Positions 15,445 through 23,496 of a stretch of DNA of 36,561 nt are shown one piece after another. Source of the stretch: Faecalibacterium sp. UBA1762 (GTDB lineage: Bacteria > Bacillota > Clostridia > Oscillospirales > Ruminococcaceae). The stretch lies in assembly GCA_002314755.1 (NCBI GenBank), contig DCHC01000015.1, positions 1,555-38,115 on the forward strand. The letters are read 5' to 3'. The notes under the pieces are model-generated. The model saw only the letters and a program-made list of their open reading frames with translations, was not told where the DNA came from and made no database searches. The stretch's first letter is position 1. Each line of letters starts with the position of its first letter. The translations under genes and the position numbers were made by a program.

Positions 15445-16182
15445 TTAGCCTTTGTAGCCTGCAGCCTCAGCCAAGGTGCGGTCAATGACCACATAGCTGT
15501 TTTGATGCAGCTTCAGGAAGGTGGAGGGGTTGTGGGTGGTGACGGCACCGTCGCAGATCAGCTGACGGATTGCCTCGGTCTTGGCGGCGCCGGTGGCGAC
15601 CAGCACAACGCAGGAGGCGGCCAGAATGCTGCGCATACCCATGGTGATGGCAGTGGTGGGCACATCGCTCTCTTTCTCAAAGAAACGAGCGTTGGCCTTG
15701 ATGGTGGATTCGGTCAGTTGCTCAATATGAGATTCGGCGATCAGCTTATCGCCGGCCTCATTAAAAGCGATATGACCGTTGTTGCCGATACCCAGCAGCT
15801 GCAGATCGGCGTAACCGCCCTCAGCGGCCTTGGCGTCCAGCTGGGCAGCATTGGCAGCCGGATCACCGATGCCGCTTGCGACAAAGGTGTTGGCCTTGTC
15901 GATATTGACATGATTGAACAGGTTGGTATCCATAAAGTAACGGTAGCTTTGATCGTGATCACCGGTCAGACCGCAGTACTCATCCAAATTGACGGTGCGG
16001 ACACGGGAAAAATCCACCTTACCGGCACGGTTCATCTCGATCAAGTTCTTGTAGATGGGAACCGGTGTACCGCCGGTGGCAAGACCCAGCTTGCAATCCG
16101 GCTTGCGGTTGATCAGTTCAGAGATCATATTTGCCACATAGGCGGCAGAGGCTTCATAGCTTTCGGTAACAATAATATTCAT
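15445..16182 (-). CDS. nagB: glucosamine-6-phosphate deaminase
   Basis: Converts glucosamine-6-phosphate to fructose-6-phosphate and ammonia; 245 residues, normal length. Family motifs: LGLATGGTPVPIYKNLIEMN (substrate phosphate loop), RTVNLDEYCGL (catalytic Asp) and LLGIGNNGHIAFNEAGD (catalytic His and Glu). The N before GHIAFNE, where the E. coli enzyme has Asp, is to my knowledge usual in Gram-positive NagB. CAGGAGGATCGCA precedes the ATG at 16182. It is followed by the DUF4965 gene. Together they point to use of GlcNAc- or GalNAc-containing glycans such as mucin. Confidence 0.96.
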   Translation of the reverse strand: MNIIVTESYEASAAYVANMISELINRKPDCKLGLATGGTPVPIYKNLIEMNRAGKVDFSRVRTVNLDEYCGLTGDHDQSYRYFMDTNLFNHVNIDKANTFVASGIGDPAANAAQLDAKAAEGGYADLQLLGIGNNGHIAFNEAGDKLIAESHIEQLTESTIKANARFFEKESDVPTTAITMGMRSILAASCVVLVATGAAKTEAIRQLICDGAVTTHNPSTFLKLHQNSYVVIDRTLAEAAGYKG

Positions 16183-16262
16183 TGCGATCCTCCTGTTTTT
16201 TCGGCAGACCGAGGGTGGCTTCAAGCCAAATCCTGTTCTCTGCAGTCTGCTGTATTTTGTTC

Positions 16263-16291
16263 ATTATAACACAAACAATAGAGCGAAAAAA
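16263..16291 (-). promoter_or_regulatory. probable nagB promoter
   Basis: TATAAT on the minus strand (16263-16268), preceded by TGTGT, about 80 bp upstream of the nagB start. The -35 at 17 bp is only TTTTTT, so it is weak or activator-dependent. Confidence 0.5.
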
Positions 16292-16395
16292 GGCGTTTTT
16301 ACCTTTATTTTTTGTACATTCAGTCACACTTACTAAGATTTTAGTGCAAAAAGAAGACTGCTGCAGAAATTGTCGGGTATCTATTTTTTTAATGC

Positions 16396-16424
16396 TTGCA
16401 ATTTGTCTTGACCGCAAGTAAAAT
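16396..16424 (+). promoter_or_regulatory. promoter of the epimerase-Gfo/Idh-DUF4091 operon
   Basis: TTGCAA (16396-16401), 17 bp and TAAAAT (16419-16424). It is divergent from nagB; the 344-bp gap between the two genes contains only these promoters and AT-rich sequence. Confidence 0.65.
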
Positions 16425-16526
16425 AAAGATAAAAATGCAGCTGGGACTCCGATACATTATTGGCCGAAAAATTCAGGGACGGAACAGGCTGCAGACGGCG
16501 AAAGAAGATAAAAGGAGAGTAACGAA

Positions 16527-17294
16527 ATGAAATTGGGTTTATGCGGCGGTGCCGAGCATATCGAGGTTGTAAAAAAACTGGGCTTTGACTATATGGAGAT
16601 GGCAGCAAGCACAATCGAGGCTATGAACGAACAGGAGTTTGCGGCACTGGCCGTGGCAAATCAGGCCGCCCGTTGTGAGAGCTTTGAGGGGATTAAAACC
16701 AGTAACGGGATGTTTCCGGGCACACTGGTGCTGGTAGGTCCTGCACGGGACGAAAGGGCAATTGAAGACTATCTGGATATTCTGATGCCCCGTCTGGCAC
16801 AGCTGGGTGTAGAGAGGTTGGTGTTCGGCAGCGGCGGCGCGCGCCGTGTTCCGGAGGGCTTTGACCGGGCGGAAGCATGGGCGCAGTTGGTTGCAACAGC
16901 CCGCTTTGCAGCAAAAAAAGCCGAGCCCTACGGCATCCGGATCGGTATGGAGCATCTGAATGGGGCAGAGACCAATATTCTGACCTCTTTTGCCGAGACG
17001 GCAGTCTTTGCACGGGAAGCTGATGTGGGTGTCACATTGGATTTTTACCACCTTTTGCGGGAGTGTGAGGGTGCCGACGAATTGAAACAGGCGGCACAGG
17101 TTGTATGGCATTGCCATACCTGCGGCTCTGACCGGGCTGGCTTGGCGGACAGGGATTTCTTTTTCCTCTCTGCTCAAAAAAGAGCATTAGAGGCGATTGG
17201 TTATACCGGTCGAATCAGTTTGGAAGCGGCGCTGAAAGAATATGAGACGGACGCCGCAGCCAGTTTGGCTGTATTGCGAAAGGTGTGGAATTAA
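16527..17294 (+). CDS. sugar phosphate isomerase/epimerase (xylose-isomerase-like TIM barrel)
   Basis: A 255-residue protein of the AP-endonuclease-2/IolE-like TIM-barrel superfamily. The metal-binding residues sit at the expected strand ends: Glu in IGMEHLN, Asp in TLDFYH, His in WHCHTCGSDR and Glu in RISLEAAL. The first strand is KLGLCGG followed by EHIEVVKKLGFDYMEM. Substrate unknown; relatives act on keto-sugars, inosose or 3-keto-glycosides. AAAGGAG is 8-9 nt upstream. It is the first gene of a three-gene run with a Gfo/Idh/MocA oxidoreductase, a pairing often seen in sugar oxidation/epimerisation pathways. Confidence 0.88.
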   Translation: MKLGLCGGAEHIEVVKKLGFDYMEMAASTIEAMNEQEFAALAVANQAARCESFEGIKTSNGMFPGTLVLVGPARDERAIEDYLDILMPRLAQLGVERLVFGSGGARRVPEGFDRAEAWAQLVATARFAAKKAEPYGIRIGMEHLNGAETNILTSFAETAVFAREADVGVTLDFYHLLRECEGADELKQAAQVVWHCHTCGSDRAGLADRDFFFLSAQKRALEAIGYTGRISLEAALKEYETDAAASLAVLRKVWN

Positions 17295-17378
17295 TCAATA
17301 GCAACCGTTTTTGTTGCGGAGAGCGGGCAGGTAATCTGCCTTGCAACACTACGGCGGCTCAGAAAGGACAACTACAAA

Positions 17379-18380
17379 ATGGCTCTGGATAAAAAAGCGG
17401 TGCGTATCGGAATTGTGGGCACCAATTTTGTCAGCGATTGGTTGGCTGAGGCGGCTGTGCAGATCAATGAGACAGAGATCGTCAGCGTCTATTCCCGGGC
17501 GAGGGAGACCGGCGACGCGTTTGCTGCAAAACACAGAATTCCGGCGGTGTACACCGATTATGATGCATTTTTAGCGGACCCCGATATGGACGCGGTCTAT
17601 TTAGCCAGTCCCAATTTCGCTCACTGCGCCCAGGCAGTGGCAGCGGCAAATGCGGGCAAGCATATCCTTTGCGAAAAAGTGATTGCCACCAATCTGCGGG
17701 AGTTTGAGGCTATGCGCGCCGCGGCAGCGGAAAATCGGGTGGTACTGATGGAGGCAATGCGTCCGCTGTATGATCCGGCTCTGTCCGTAATCCGTCAGGG
17801 TTTGGAGCAGGTTGGCCCGATCCGTTCGGTCAGTCTGGAATATTGTCAATATTCCTCCCGCTATGATAAGTTTTTAGGCGGTCAGGTGTTAAATGCCTTT
17901 GACCCGACCCTGTCCAACGCTGCGGTGATGGATATCGGCGTATACTGCATCGCGGTCTGTGCGGCACTGTTCGGTAAGCCGCTATCCCTGACGGCACATT
18001 CCTCTTTTCTTTCCAATGGGTTTGAGGGCTGCGGAGAGGTTCAGCTGGTTTACCCGGATCATCCGGTACGCATTGCTTATTCCAAAGTGAGCGAATCGGT
18101 TACCCCAAGCGTGATTCAGGGTGAAAAGGGCAGTCTGACAGTAGATAAAATATCCATGCCGCACAGTATCGTATTCTGTCCTTACAGGGGAGAGCCACAG
18201 CCTTTAAGCTATGCGCCTGCAGAAAACAATATGGTATTCGAGCTGGCGCAGTTTGCCCGGTTGGTAGGCGAGGGCGCGGTAGATCATCCCGGGCTGCAGA
18301 TCAGTGCGGCTCAGATGCAGATCATTCAGCAGATTCGACATCAAAATGGGATTGTGTTTCCGGCAGATGACAACGGATGA
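17379..18380 (+). CDS. Gfo/Idh/MocA-family oxidoreductase
   Basis: A 333-residue NAD(P)-dependent dehydrogenase. The N-terminal Rossmann fold begins VRIGIVGTNFVSDWLAEAA; YLASPNFAHCAQA and KHILCEKVIATNLREFEAM include the conserved EK motif whose Lys contacts cofactor and substrate. The C-terminal alpha/beta domain includes MDIGVYCIAVCAALFGKP. Substrate unknown. GAAAGGA is 10 nt upstream of the ATG, 84 bp after the epimerase gene. With the epimerase it could oxidise and rearrange a sugar released by the DUF4091 protein; that is inference. Confidence 0.92.
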   Translation: MALDKKAVRIGIVGTNFVSDWLAEAAVQINETEIVSVYSRARETGDAFAAKHRIPAVYTDYDAFLADPDMDAVYLASPNFAHCAQAVAAANAGKHILCEKVIATNLREFEAMRAAAAENRVVLMEAMRPLYDPALSVIRQGLEQVGPIRSVSLEYCQYSSRYDKFLGGQVLNAFDPTLSNAAVMDIGVYCIAVCAALFGKPLSLTAHSSFLSNGFEGCGEVQLVYPDHPVRIAYSKVSESVTPSVIQGEKGSLTVDKISMPHSIVFCPYRGEPQPLSYAPAENNMVFELAQFARLVGEGAVDHPGLQISAAQMQIIQQIRHQNGIVFPADDNG

Positions 18381-18422
18381 CCGGTTTCAATCGGATAAAA
18401 CAATGGGAAAAAGGAGAAAACA

Positions 18423-20021
18423 ATGATGATTTTCCAATGCTTTTCAGAAAATGAGTGGTTATACCCAGATACCTCGGTGACAGAGCAAAAGGGTGCCTAT
18501 CAGCTACACACCGCAAAAGGCGCGGGTGCGGCGGTACAGGTGCTGACCGATCGGGTTTTGGCTGCGCCCGGTAAGGCCGAAGTGCGTTTTTGCTGCGACG
18601 CATCGGCAAAGCTGCAGGTGACTGTTTATCGGCTGGATGCCGCAACCGTATCCGAAAACAGCGCAGCGATTCTGACGACCCTGGATTACGACAGCGTAAA
18701 GGATTATGTCACCCGAAAGGCCCCCTTTGATGTGTATGATATCACCCGGCCCTTGACGCAGGAGTTGCCTGCAGGCCGTGTCGGGGTATACATTCGGGTC
18801 ATGGCGGCAGAGGATTGCCCTGCGGGCTTGTTTGATGTCAAGGTCAAGCTGACGGTGGAGGGGGAAACCGTTAAGATTCCCATGACTGTACGAGTATATG
18901 ACTGTACAGTTCCTAAAATGGGTAAACAAAAACTACATATGATCAACTGGCTGAAATATCATGAGATGAGCTGGCAGCATCAGGTTCAGTACCCCGGCGC
19001 GGAGTACGACAGGGTGCTGGATGCCTATCTTGCCAACCAGATCGAGATGCGTAATGATATGCTGATGGTACCCGGCGGTCAGCCCTTACGGGATGCCTCC
19101 GGCAAGGTTGTCGATTTTGATTTTTCGCTGGCAGAGCATGTATCTCGCCGTGCTTTGGCGGCAGGCTTCAGCTATATTTTAGGGGATTTTGTCGCCAGAT
19201 TTCACGTTTGGGATCAACCCACCCACTTTCTGCTGTGGGACGGTGAGGTCGAGGTTGCCAGCCTGGAGGGCTACCGTCAGCTGAAGCTATATTTTGAAAA
19301 ACTGTGGTCGGTTGTGGTGCGCAACGGTTGGCAAAGCCAATACATGCAATGTCTGGTGGATGAACCACAGTTTCCCAATAGCGAACACTACCGCATTCTT
19401 TCCGGTATCTGCCGTCAGTGCATGCCGGGTGTGAAAATCAACGATCCGGTAGAATCCACCGACCTGGAGGGCGCAGTGGATATCTGGGTTGTCAAGCAGG
19501 CAGTATATGAAAAATACATAGAAAAATACCGTCAGCTGCAGGCTTTGGACCAGGAAATCTGGCTATACACCTGCGGATTTCCCGGCGGTAAGACCATGAA
19601 CCGGGTGATGGATCTGTCCACGGCTGCCGGCCGTCTGCCGTTCTGGATGTGCTGGCTATATGGGGCAAAGGGCTTCCTGCACTGGGGCTACAATGTCCAT
19701 AATCCCGAGGTGGAGAAGGACACCTGCTACCGCCCGGAGGAGGAAGAAAATCCCGGCATCAAGTATCCTGCCGGTAATGCGCATATTGTGTACCCCGGTA
19801 AGAGCGGTCCGGATTGGGGTATTCGCGCCCATCTGCAGCGAGCGGGTGCGGAGGATTATGAGCTGATTTGCCAGCTGGCACAAAAGGATGAGCAGGCGGC
19901 TCGTAAGCTGGTCACAACGCTTTGCACCAGCTTTGATGATTACGACCCGGATCCCGCGCATTTTGATGCGGTTCATCAGCAGCTGCTGCAGGCGTGCGAG
20001 CAGGTAAATAAGACCGTATAA
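18423..20021 (+). CDS. DUF4091-domain protein, GH123-like glycosidase candidate
   Basis: A 532-residue protein. Residues 1-160 are a beta-sandwich (KAEVRFCCDASAKLQVTVY, YDITRPLTQELPAG), followed by a TIM-barrel-like region (KLHMINWLKYHEMSW, YMQCLVDEPQFPNSEHY) and the C-terminal DUF4091 motif (FWMCWLYGAKGFLHWGYNVH). DUF4091 proteins share the architecture of GH123 N-acetyl-beta-galactosaminidases; the DE in LVDEPQ is the likely catalytic acid region. There is no signal peptide, so a cytoplasmic role on imported oligosaccharide is likely. AAAAAGGAG precedes the ATG. It is third in the operon, 42 bp after the oxidoreductase. Activity is not established. Confidence 0.82.
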   Translation: MMIFQCFSENEWLYPDTSVTEQKGAYQLHTAKGAGAAVQVLTDRVLAAPGKAEVRFCCDASAKLQVTVYRLDAATVSENSAAILTTLDYDSVKDYVTRKAPFDVYDITRPLTQELPAGRVGVYIRVMAAEDCPAGLFDVKVKLTVEGETVKIPMTVRVYDCTVPKMGKQKLHMINWLKYHEMSWQHQVQYPGAEYDRVLDAYLANQIEMRNDMLMVPGGQPLRDASGKVVDFDFSLAEHVSRRALAAGFSYILGDFVARFHVWDQPTHFLLWDGEVEVASLEGYRQLKLYFEKLWSVVVRNGWQSQYMQCLVDEPQFPNSEHYRILSGICRQCMPGVKINDPVESTDLEGAVDIWVVKQAVYEKYIEKYRQLQALDQEIWLYTCGFPGGKTMNRVMDLSTAAGRLPFWMCWLYGAKGFLHWGYNVHNPEVEKDTCYRPEEEENPGIKYPAGNAHIVYPGKSGPDWGIRAHLQRAGAEDYELICQLAQKDEQAARKLVTTLCTSFDDYDPDPAHFDAVHQQLLQACEQVNKTV

Positions 20022-20051
20022 AACCGGCATACCTTTATTGGATAAACGGTG

Positions 20052-20088
20052 CCGCATCGGCTGATGCTTCCGGGTCCAGCCGGTGCGG
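20052..20088 (+). terminator. GC-rich hairpin, probable terminator of the DUF4091 operon
   Basis: CCGCATCGGCTG (20052-20063) pairs with CAGCCGGTGCGG (20077-20088), one wobble. The tail TCTTAT is poor in T, so efficiency is doubtful. Confidence 0.5.
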
Positions 20089-20133
20089 TCTTATGCATAT
20101 CGGTACAAGAAGACGAAAGGAATTAGTCTTGAC

Positions 20134-20886
20134 ATGGCAGCGGAGATAATGCGTTTGGACAAGTATCTGTGTGAGGCGTTGGGCATTACCCGCAGTGAGG
20201 TAAAACCGCTGGTTGCCAAGGGTAGGGTTACCGTTGACGGTCAGATTTGCAAAAAGGCGGATCTCAAGGTCAACCCCGCACAGGTTATCCTTGTCGATGG
20301 CAAGCCTACCAGCTATCAGCAGAATGTATATATTATGCTGGATAAACCGCAGGGCATTGTCAGCGCTGCCACGGATGCCAGAGACACTACAGTAGTGGAT
20401 TTGGTAAAAGATGCGTATCCCCGCCGCCAGCTGTTCCCTGCCGGAAGGCTGGACAAGGACAGTACAGGTTTTGTCCTTCTGACAGATGACGGCAATTTTG
20501 CCCACGACCTTTTGGCTCCCAGGCGGCATGTGAGCAAAACCTATCTTGTGGGAATTGATACCCCCCTGACCCAGAGGATGATAGACGGCTTTGTCGCTGG
20601 CGTGACCCTGGCAGACGGAACCGAGCTTGCCCCTGCCGGCTTACAGGGGATACCGGGTGACCCGTATATGACCAGGGTGGAGCTGACACAGGGGGTATAC
20701 CATCAGATCAAACGGATGTTCGGTGTGTTCGGGGCAGGGGTTGTCAGTCTGCGTCGCGTTGCGATGGGTGGGCTTATGTTGGATAGCACCCTGGGCGCCG
20801 GTGGCTGGCGGGAAATAACCCCGGAAGAGCTGCGGCTATTGCGCCCGAACGGAAAATCTGAAAGTACAGACGGTCAAACCAAGTGA
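20134..20886 (+). CDS. pseudouridine synthase, RsuA/RluB/E/F family
   Basis: A 250-residue rRNA pseudouridine synthase. An N-terminal S4 domain (MRLDKYLCEALGITRSEVK and GRVTVDG, about residues 6-50) precedes the catalytic domain with QLFPAGRLDKDSTGFVLLT, where the catalytic Asp is about D107. The family motifs YIMLDKPQGIVSA and VYHQIKRMFGVFG are also present. Target site (16S or 23S) cannot be told. I chose the ATG at 20134, with AAAGG about 13 nt upstream. The longer frame from 20083 overlaps the hairpin and has no ribosome site. Confidence 0.92.
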   Translation: MAAEIMRLDKYLCEALGITRSEVKPLVAKGRVTVDGQICKKADLKVNPAQVILVDGKPTSYQQNVYIMLDKPQGIVSAATDARDTTVVDLVKDAYPRRQLFPAGRLDKDSTGFVLLTDDGNFAHDLLAPRRHVSKTYLVGIDTPLTQRMIDGFVAGVTLADGTELAPAGLQGIPGDPYMTRVELTQGVYHQIKRMFGVFGAGVVSLRRVAMGGLMLDSTLGAGGWREITPEELRLLRPNGKSESTDGQTK

Positions 20887-21019
20887 TGAAAGCCGGAAAA
20901 ATTTGGTTGTTTTAACGGTTTTCATATTACTGCCACATTTTTTTGCTATACTATTGGTATCTCTCCGGTCTTTGTAAAGAAAAATATACAATTATCGGGT
21001 TGGTTTTTGCCGAAATCTG

Positions 21020-21048
21020 TTGCAATCCACAAAGCTTTTGTGTAAAAT
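21020..21048 (+). promoter_or_regulatory. promoter of the CdaR-like regulator with an internal palindrome
   Basis: TTGCAA (21020-21025), 17 bp and TAAAAT (21043-21048). The spacer holds an inverted repeat CACAAA-N3-TTTGTG (21028-21042), and a second one, TTGTG-N6-CACAA, lies at 21070-21085. These are good candidates for autoregulatory operators. Confidence 0.65.
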
Positions 21049-21123
21049 ATAAAAGGATAGTCCGTGTAATTGTGGAAAATCACAAAAAATGACAAGGACG
21101 AACGGAGAGAAGAAACGGATATT

Positions 21124-22206
21124 ATGGCCAACAGAGTATTTCAGAGCGTTATCTATCAAATGAAAGATAGCATAAAACGCAGCACCGGCGTAATTGATGA
21201 AACCGGTACCGTGGTTGCCTGTAGCGATCTGTCCCGCATAGGCGAGGTGCAACAGCTGGACGGTGTGGATCGCAGTAATGTGGAAAGCTTTTTGCGGGAC
21301 GGTTGTACATACCGTTTGTTTACTGCAAATCGCCCGGGAGATTATGCGGTATTTGTTGAGGGTACCGATGATATTGCCGCTGGCTATGCAGGTGTTCTGG
21401 CAGTCTCTCTGCACAATATCAAGCAGCTGCATGATGAAAAGTATGACCGCACAAACTTTATCAAAAATGTAGTGATGGATAATATTCTGCCGGGGGATAT
21501 CTATGCCAAAGCAAGAGAGCTGCATTTTGCCACGGATGTGACCCGTGTGGTGCTGCTCATCCGTGTACTGCAGGGTACAGATGTCTCTGCTTACGATGTG
21601 GTCGGCAATCTGTTTCCGGATAAGCAGAAGGATTTTATCTTTAACATCAGCGAGACAGATACGGTTCTTGTCAAAGAGGTCAAGAAGGGTATCAGCCGGG
21701 AAGATATAGAAAATATGACTGCCTCTATCGTGGATACCTTAAGCGGTGAGCACTATATCCGTGCTGTGGTGGGCATCGGCACCACTATTTCCAGCATAAA
21801 AGAGCTTGCTACCTCCTTTAAGGAATCTCAGATCGCGTTGGAGGTTGGTAAGGTTTTTGATAATGAGCAGTCGGTCATCAGCTATGATAATCTGGGCATT
21901 GCCCGTCTGATCTATCAGTTGCCTACGACCCTGTGTGATATGTTCTTGAAAGAGGTCTTTAAGCAGGGCAGCATCGAAAGCCTGGATTCTGAGACGTTGT
22001 TTACCATTCAGCGTTTTTTTGAGAACAACCTGAATGTGTCTGAGACCAGCCGCGGCCTGTTCGTACACCGCAACACCTTGGTGTACCGCCTGGAAAAGAT
22101 CAAAAAGCTGACCGGACTGGATCTGCGGGAATTTGATGACGCCATCGTGTTTAAGGTGGCGTTGATGGTCAAAAAGTATCTTTCCTCTAATCCTGCAAAG
22201 TATTAA
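21124..22206 (+). CDS. CdaR/PucR-type transcriptional regulator
   Basis: A 360-residue protein with an N-terminal sensor region (about 1-125; STGVIDETGTVVACSDLS resembles the sugar-diacid recognition/CdaR sensory fold), a middle GGDEF-like CdaR domain (about 130-275) and a C-terminal PucR-type helix-turn-helix. The last contains FFENNLNVSETSRGLFVHRN and TLVYRLEKIKKLTGLDLREF. Ligand unknown. I chose the ATG at 21124 (MANRVFQS); GGAGAGAAG lies upstream. It has its own promoter with candidate operators and a terminator, so it is not co-transcribed with ftsE. To my recollection this regulator commonly precedes ftsEX in clostridia. Confidence 0.88.
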   Translation: MANRVFQSVIYQMKDSIKRSTGVIDETGTVVACSDLSRIGEVQQLDGVDRSNVESFLRDGCTYRLFTANRPGDYAVFVEGTDDIAAGYAGVLAVSLHNIKQLHDEKYDRTNFIKNVVMDNILPGDIYAKARELHFATDVTRVVLLIRVLQGTDVSAYDVVGNLFPDKQKDFIFNISETDTVLVKEVKKGISREDIENMTASIVDTLSGEHYIRAVVGIGTTISSIKELATSFKESQIALEVGKVFDNEQSVISYDNLGIARLIYQLPTTLCDMFLKEVFKQGSIESLDSETLFTIQRFFENNLNVSETSRGLFVHRNTLVYRLEKIKKLTGLDLREFDDAIVFKVALMVKKYLSSNPAKY

Positions 22207-22277
22207 GGCAGCTGTCTGCCGGGGCTTTCCTGGGTGGGCATAGTGTTGTCTTGGGTGGGCGGCTTTACAGAATTCAG

Positions 22278-22306
22278 AAAAAGCGGAGATGTCTCCGCTT
22301 TTTGCC
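22278..22306 (+). terminator. terminator after the CdaR-like gene
   Basis: AAAAAGCGGAGA (22278-22289) is followed after TG by TCTCCGCTTTTT (22292-22303): a strong GC stem with flanking A and T tracts. It separates the regulator from ftsE. Confidence 0.88.
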
Positions 22307-22364
22307 GTTTTATCCGGTGTCCGTTTTTAAGAATCTTAACCGTATAAATAGGATGGAATGACCA

Positions 22365-23441
22365 ATGATCCGTTTGGAAAATGTGACAAAATACTATCCC
22401 GGAAACGATAAACCCGCTTTGGATAACCTTTCTCTGCACATACGCAAGGGAGAGTTTGTCTTTATTCTCGGTTCCTCCGGTGCCGGTAAAAGTACCTTCA
22501 TCAAGCTGCTATTGCGAGAGACAACTGCGGATAGCGGTCGCGTAATGGTTGGGGATTTCAACTTGAAAACCATACGCAACCGTAAAATCCCCCTGCTCCG
22601 CCGCAGTATGGGGGTGGTTTTTCAGGATTTCCGACTTATTCCCACTATGACAGCAGAAGAGAATGTTGCGTTTGCAATGCGGGTGACCAATGTCCCCGAA
22701 AAAGAAATCCAGGAGCGGGTACCCTTTGTACTGGGGCTTGTGGGTTTGGGGGATAAGCTGGACCGCTATCCGGAACAGCTGTCCGGTGGCGAGCAGCAGC
22801 GTGTGGCGCTTGCTCGCGCGCTGGTACATTCTCCCAAGCTGATTATTGCGGATGAGCCCACCGGCAATATTGATCCGGAGTTGTCCGTGGAGATCATGAA
22901 TCTGTTGTGTGCCATCAACAGCGTCGGTGTGACGGTGGTCGTGGTGACCCATGAGCATGAGCTTGTCAAGCGCTTTCATAAGCGGGTCGTTCAGATCGAA
23001 CACGGTCAGGTTGTCCGGGATACCGATCCTCCGGTAGAGGAGGACTCGTTTGCCGGTCAGGAGCCCGAGGCAGGCGACGGATTGAAGGCACTGAACGAGC
23101 TGGCAGAAAAACAGCGGCAGGAGGTCGGCGAAGCTTGGGGGACCGACGCCAATCTGTCAATCAGCTTTGACAGAACAGAGCCGGACGTGCAGAGAAAAGA
23201 ACAGGAGTCCTTCGGCTTTGAGACCGAGGCTACAGCGGAGCAAAAGACGAAATTAACCGTTCCGAGACAGGTGAAGGAGATTGAGACTGTGGAACAGTCT
23301 CAGCCCACGTCGTTTGAACTGACTGAAGAGGAACAGACAGTCGGGAATCCCTTTACACAAACCGCCGGGCTGGGCAAGGCGGAGACGGTGTCGGATATGG
23401 ATGAGGTGGACGCACTGTTACGGGAGCTGGGTAATTTGTAA
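22365..23441 (+). CDS. ftsE: cell division ATP-binding protein FtsE with long acidic C-terminal tail
   Basis: ABC-type ATPase that with FtsX activates periplasmic/extracellular peptidoglycan hydrolases at division. Walker A GSSGAGKST is at 36-44, the signature LSGGEQQRVALARAL at about 139-153, and Walker B LIIADEPTG at about 159-167. The canonical FtsE ends near residue 225. Here about 135 extra residues follow, rich in Glu, Gln and Thr and probably disordered, ending in a short amphipathic helix (SDMDEVDALLRELGNL). AGGATGG precedes the ATG. FtsX follows after 55 bp, then the 31-aa gene and the M23 peptidase, its likely partner. The tail is cytoplasmic and of unknown role. Confidence 0.95.
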   Translation: MIRLENVTKYYPGNDKPALDNLSLHIRKGEFVFILGSSGAGKSTFIKLLLRETTADSGRVMVGDFNLKTIRNRKIPLLRRSMGVVFQDFRLIPTMTAEENVAFAMRVTNVPEKEIQERVPFVLGLVGLGDKLDRYPEQLSGGEQQRVALARALVHSPKLIIADEPTGNIDPELSVEIMNLLCAINSVGVTVVVVTHEHELVKRFHKRVVQIEHGQVVRDTDPPVEEDSFAGQEPEAGDGLKALNELAEKQRQEVGEAWGTDANLSISFDRTEPDVQRKEQESFGFETEATAEQKTKLTVPRQVKEIETVEQSQPTSFELTEEEQTVGNPFTQTAGLGKAETVSDMDEVDALLRELGNL

Positions 23442-23496
23442 CCCACGATGATGCGCGGTAAAAAAAGTTGCCGACGGAAAGGAATGCCGTTTTGAT

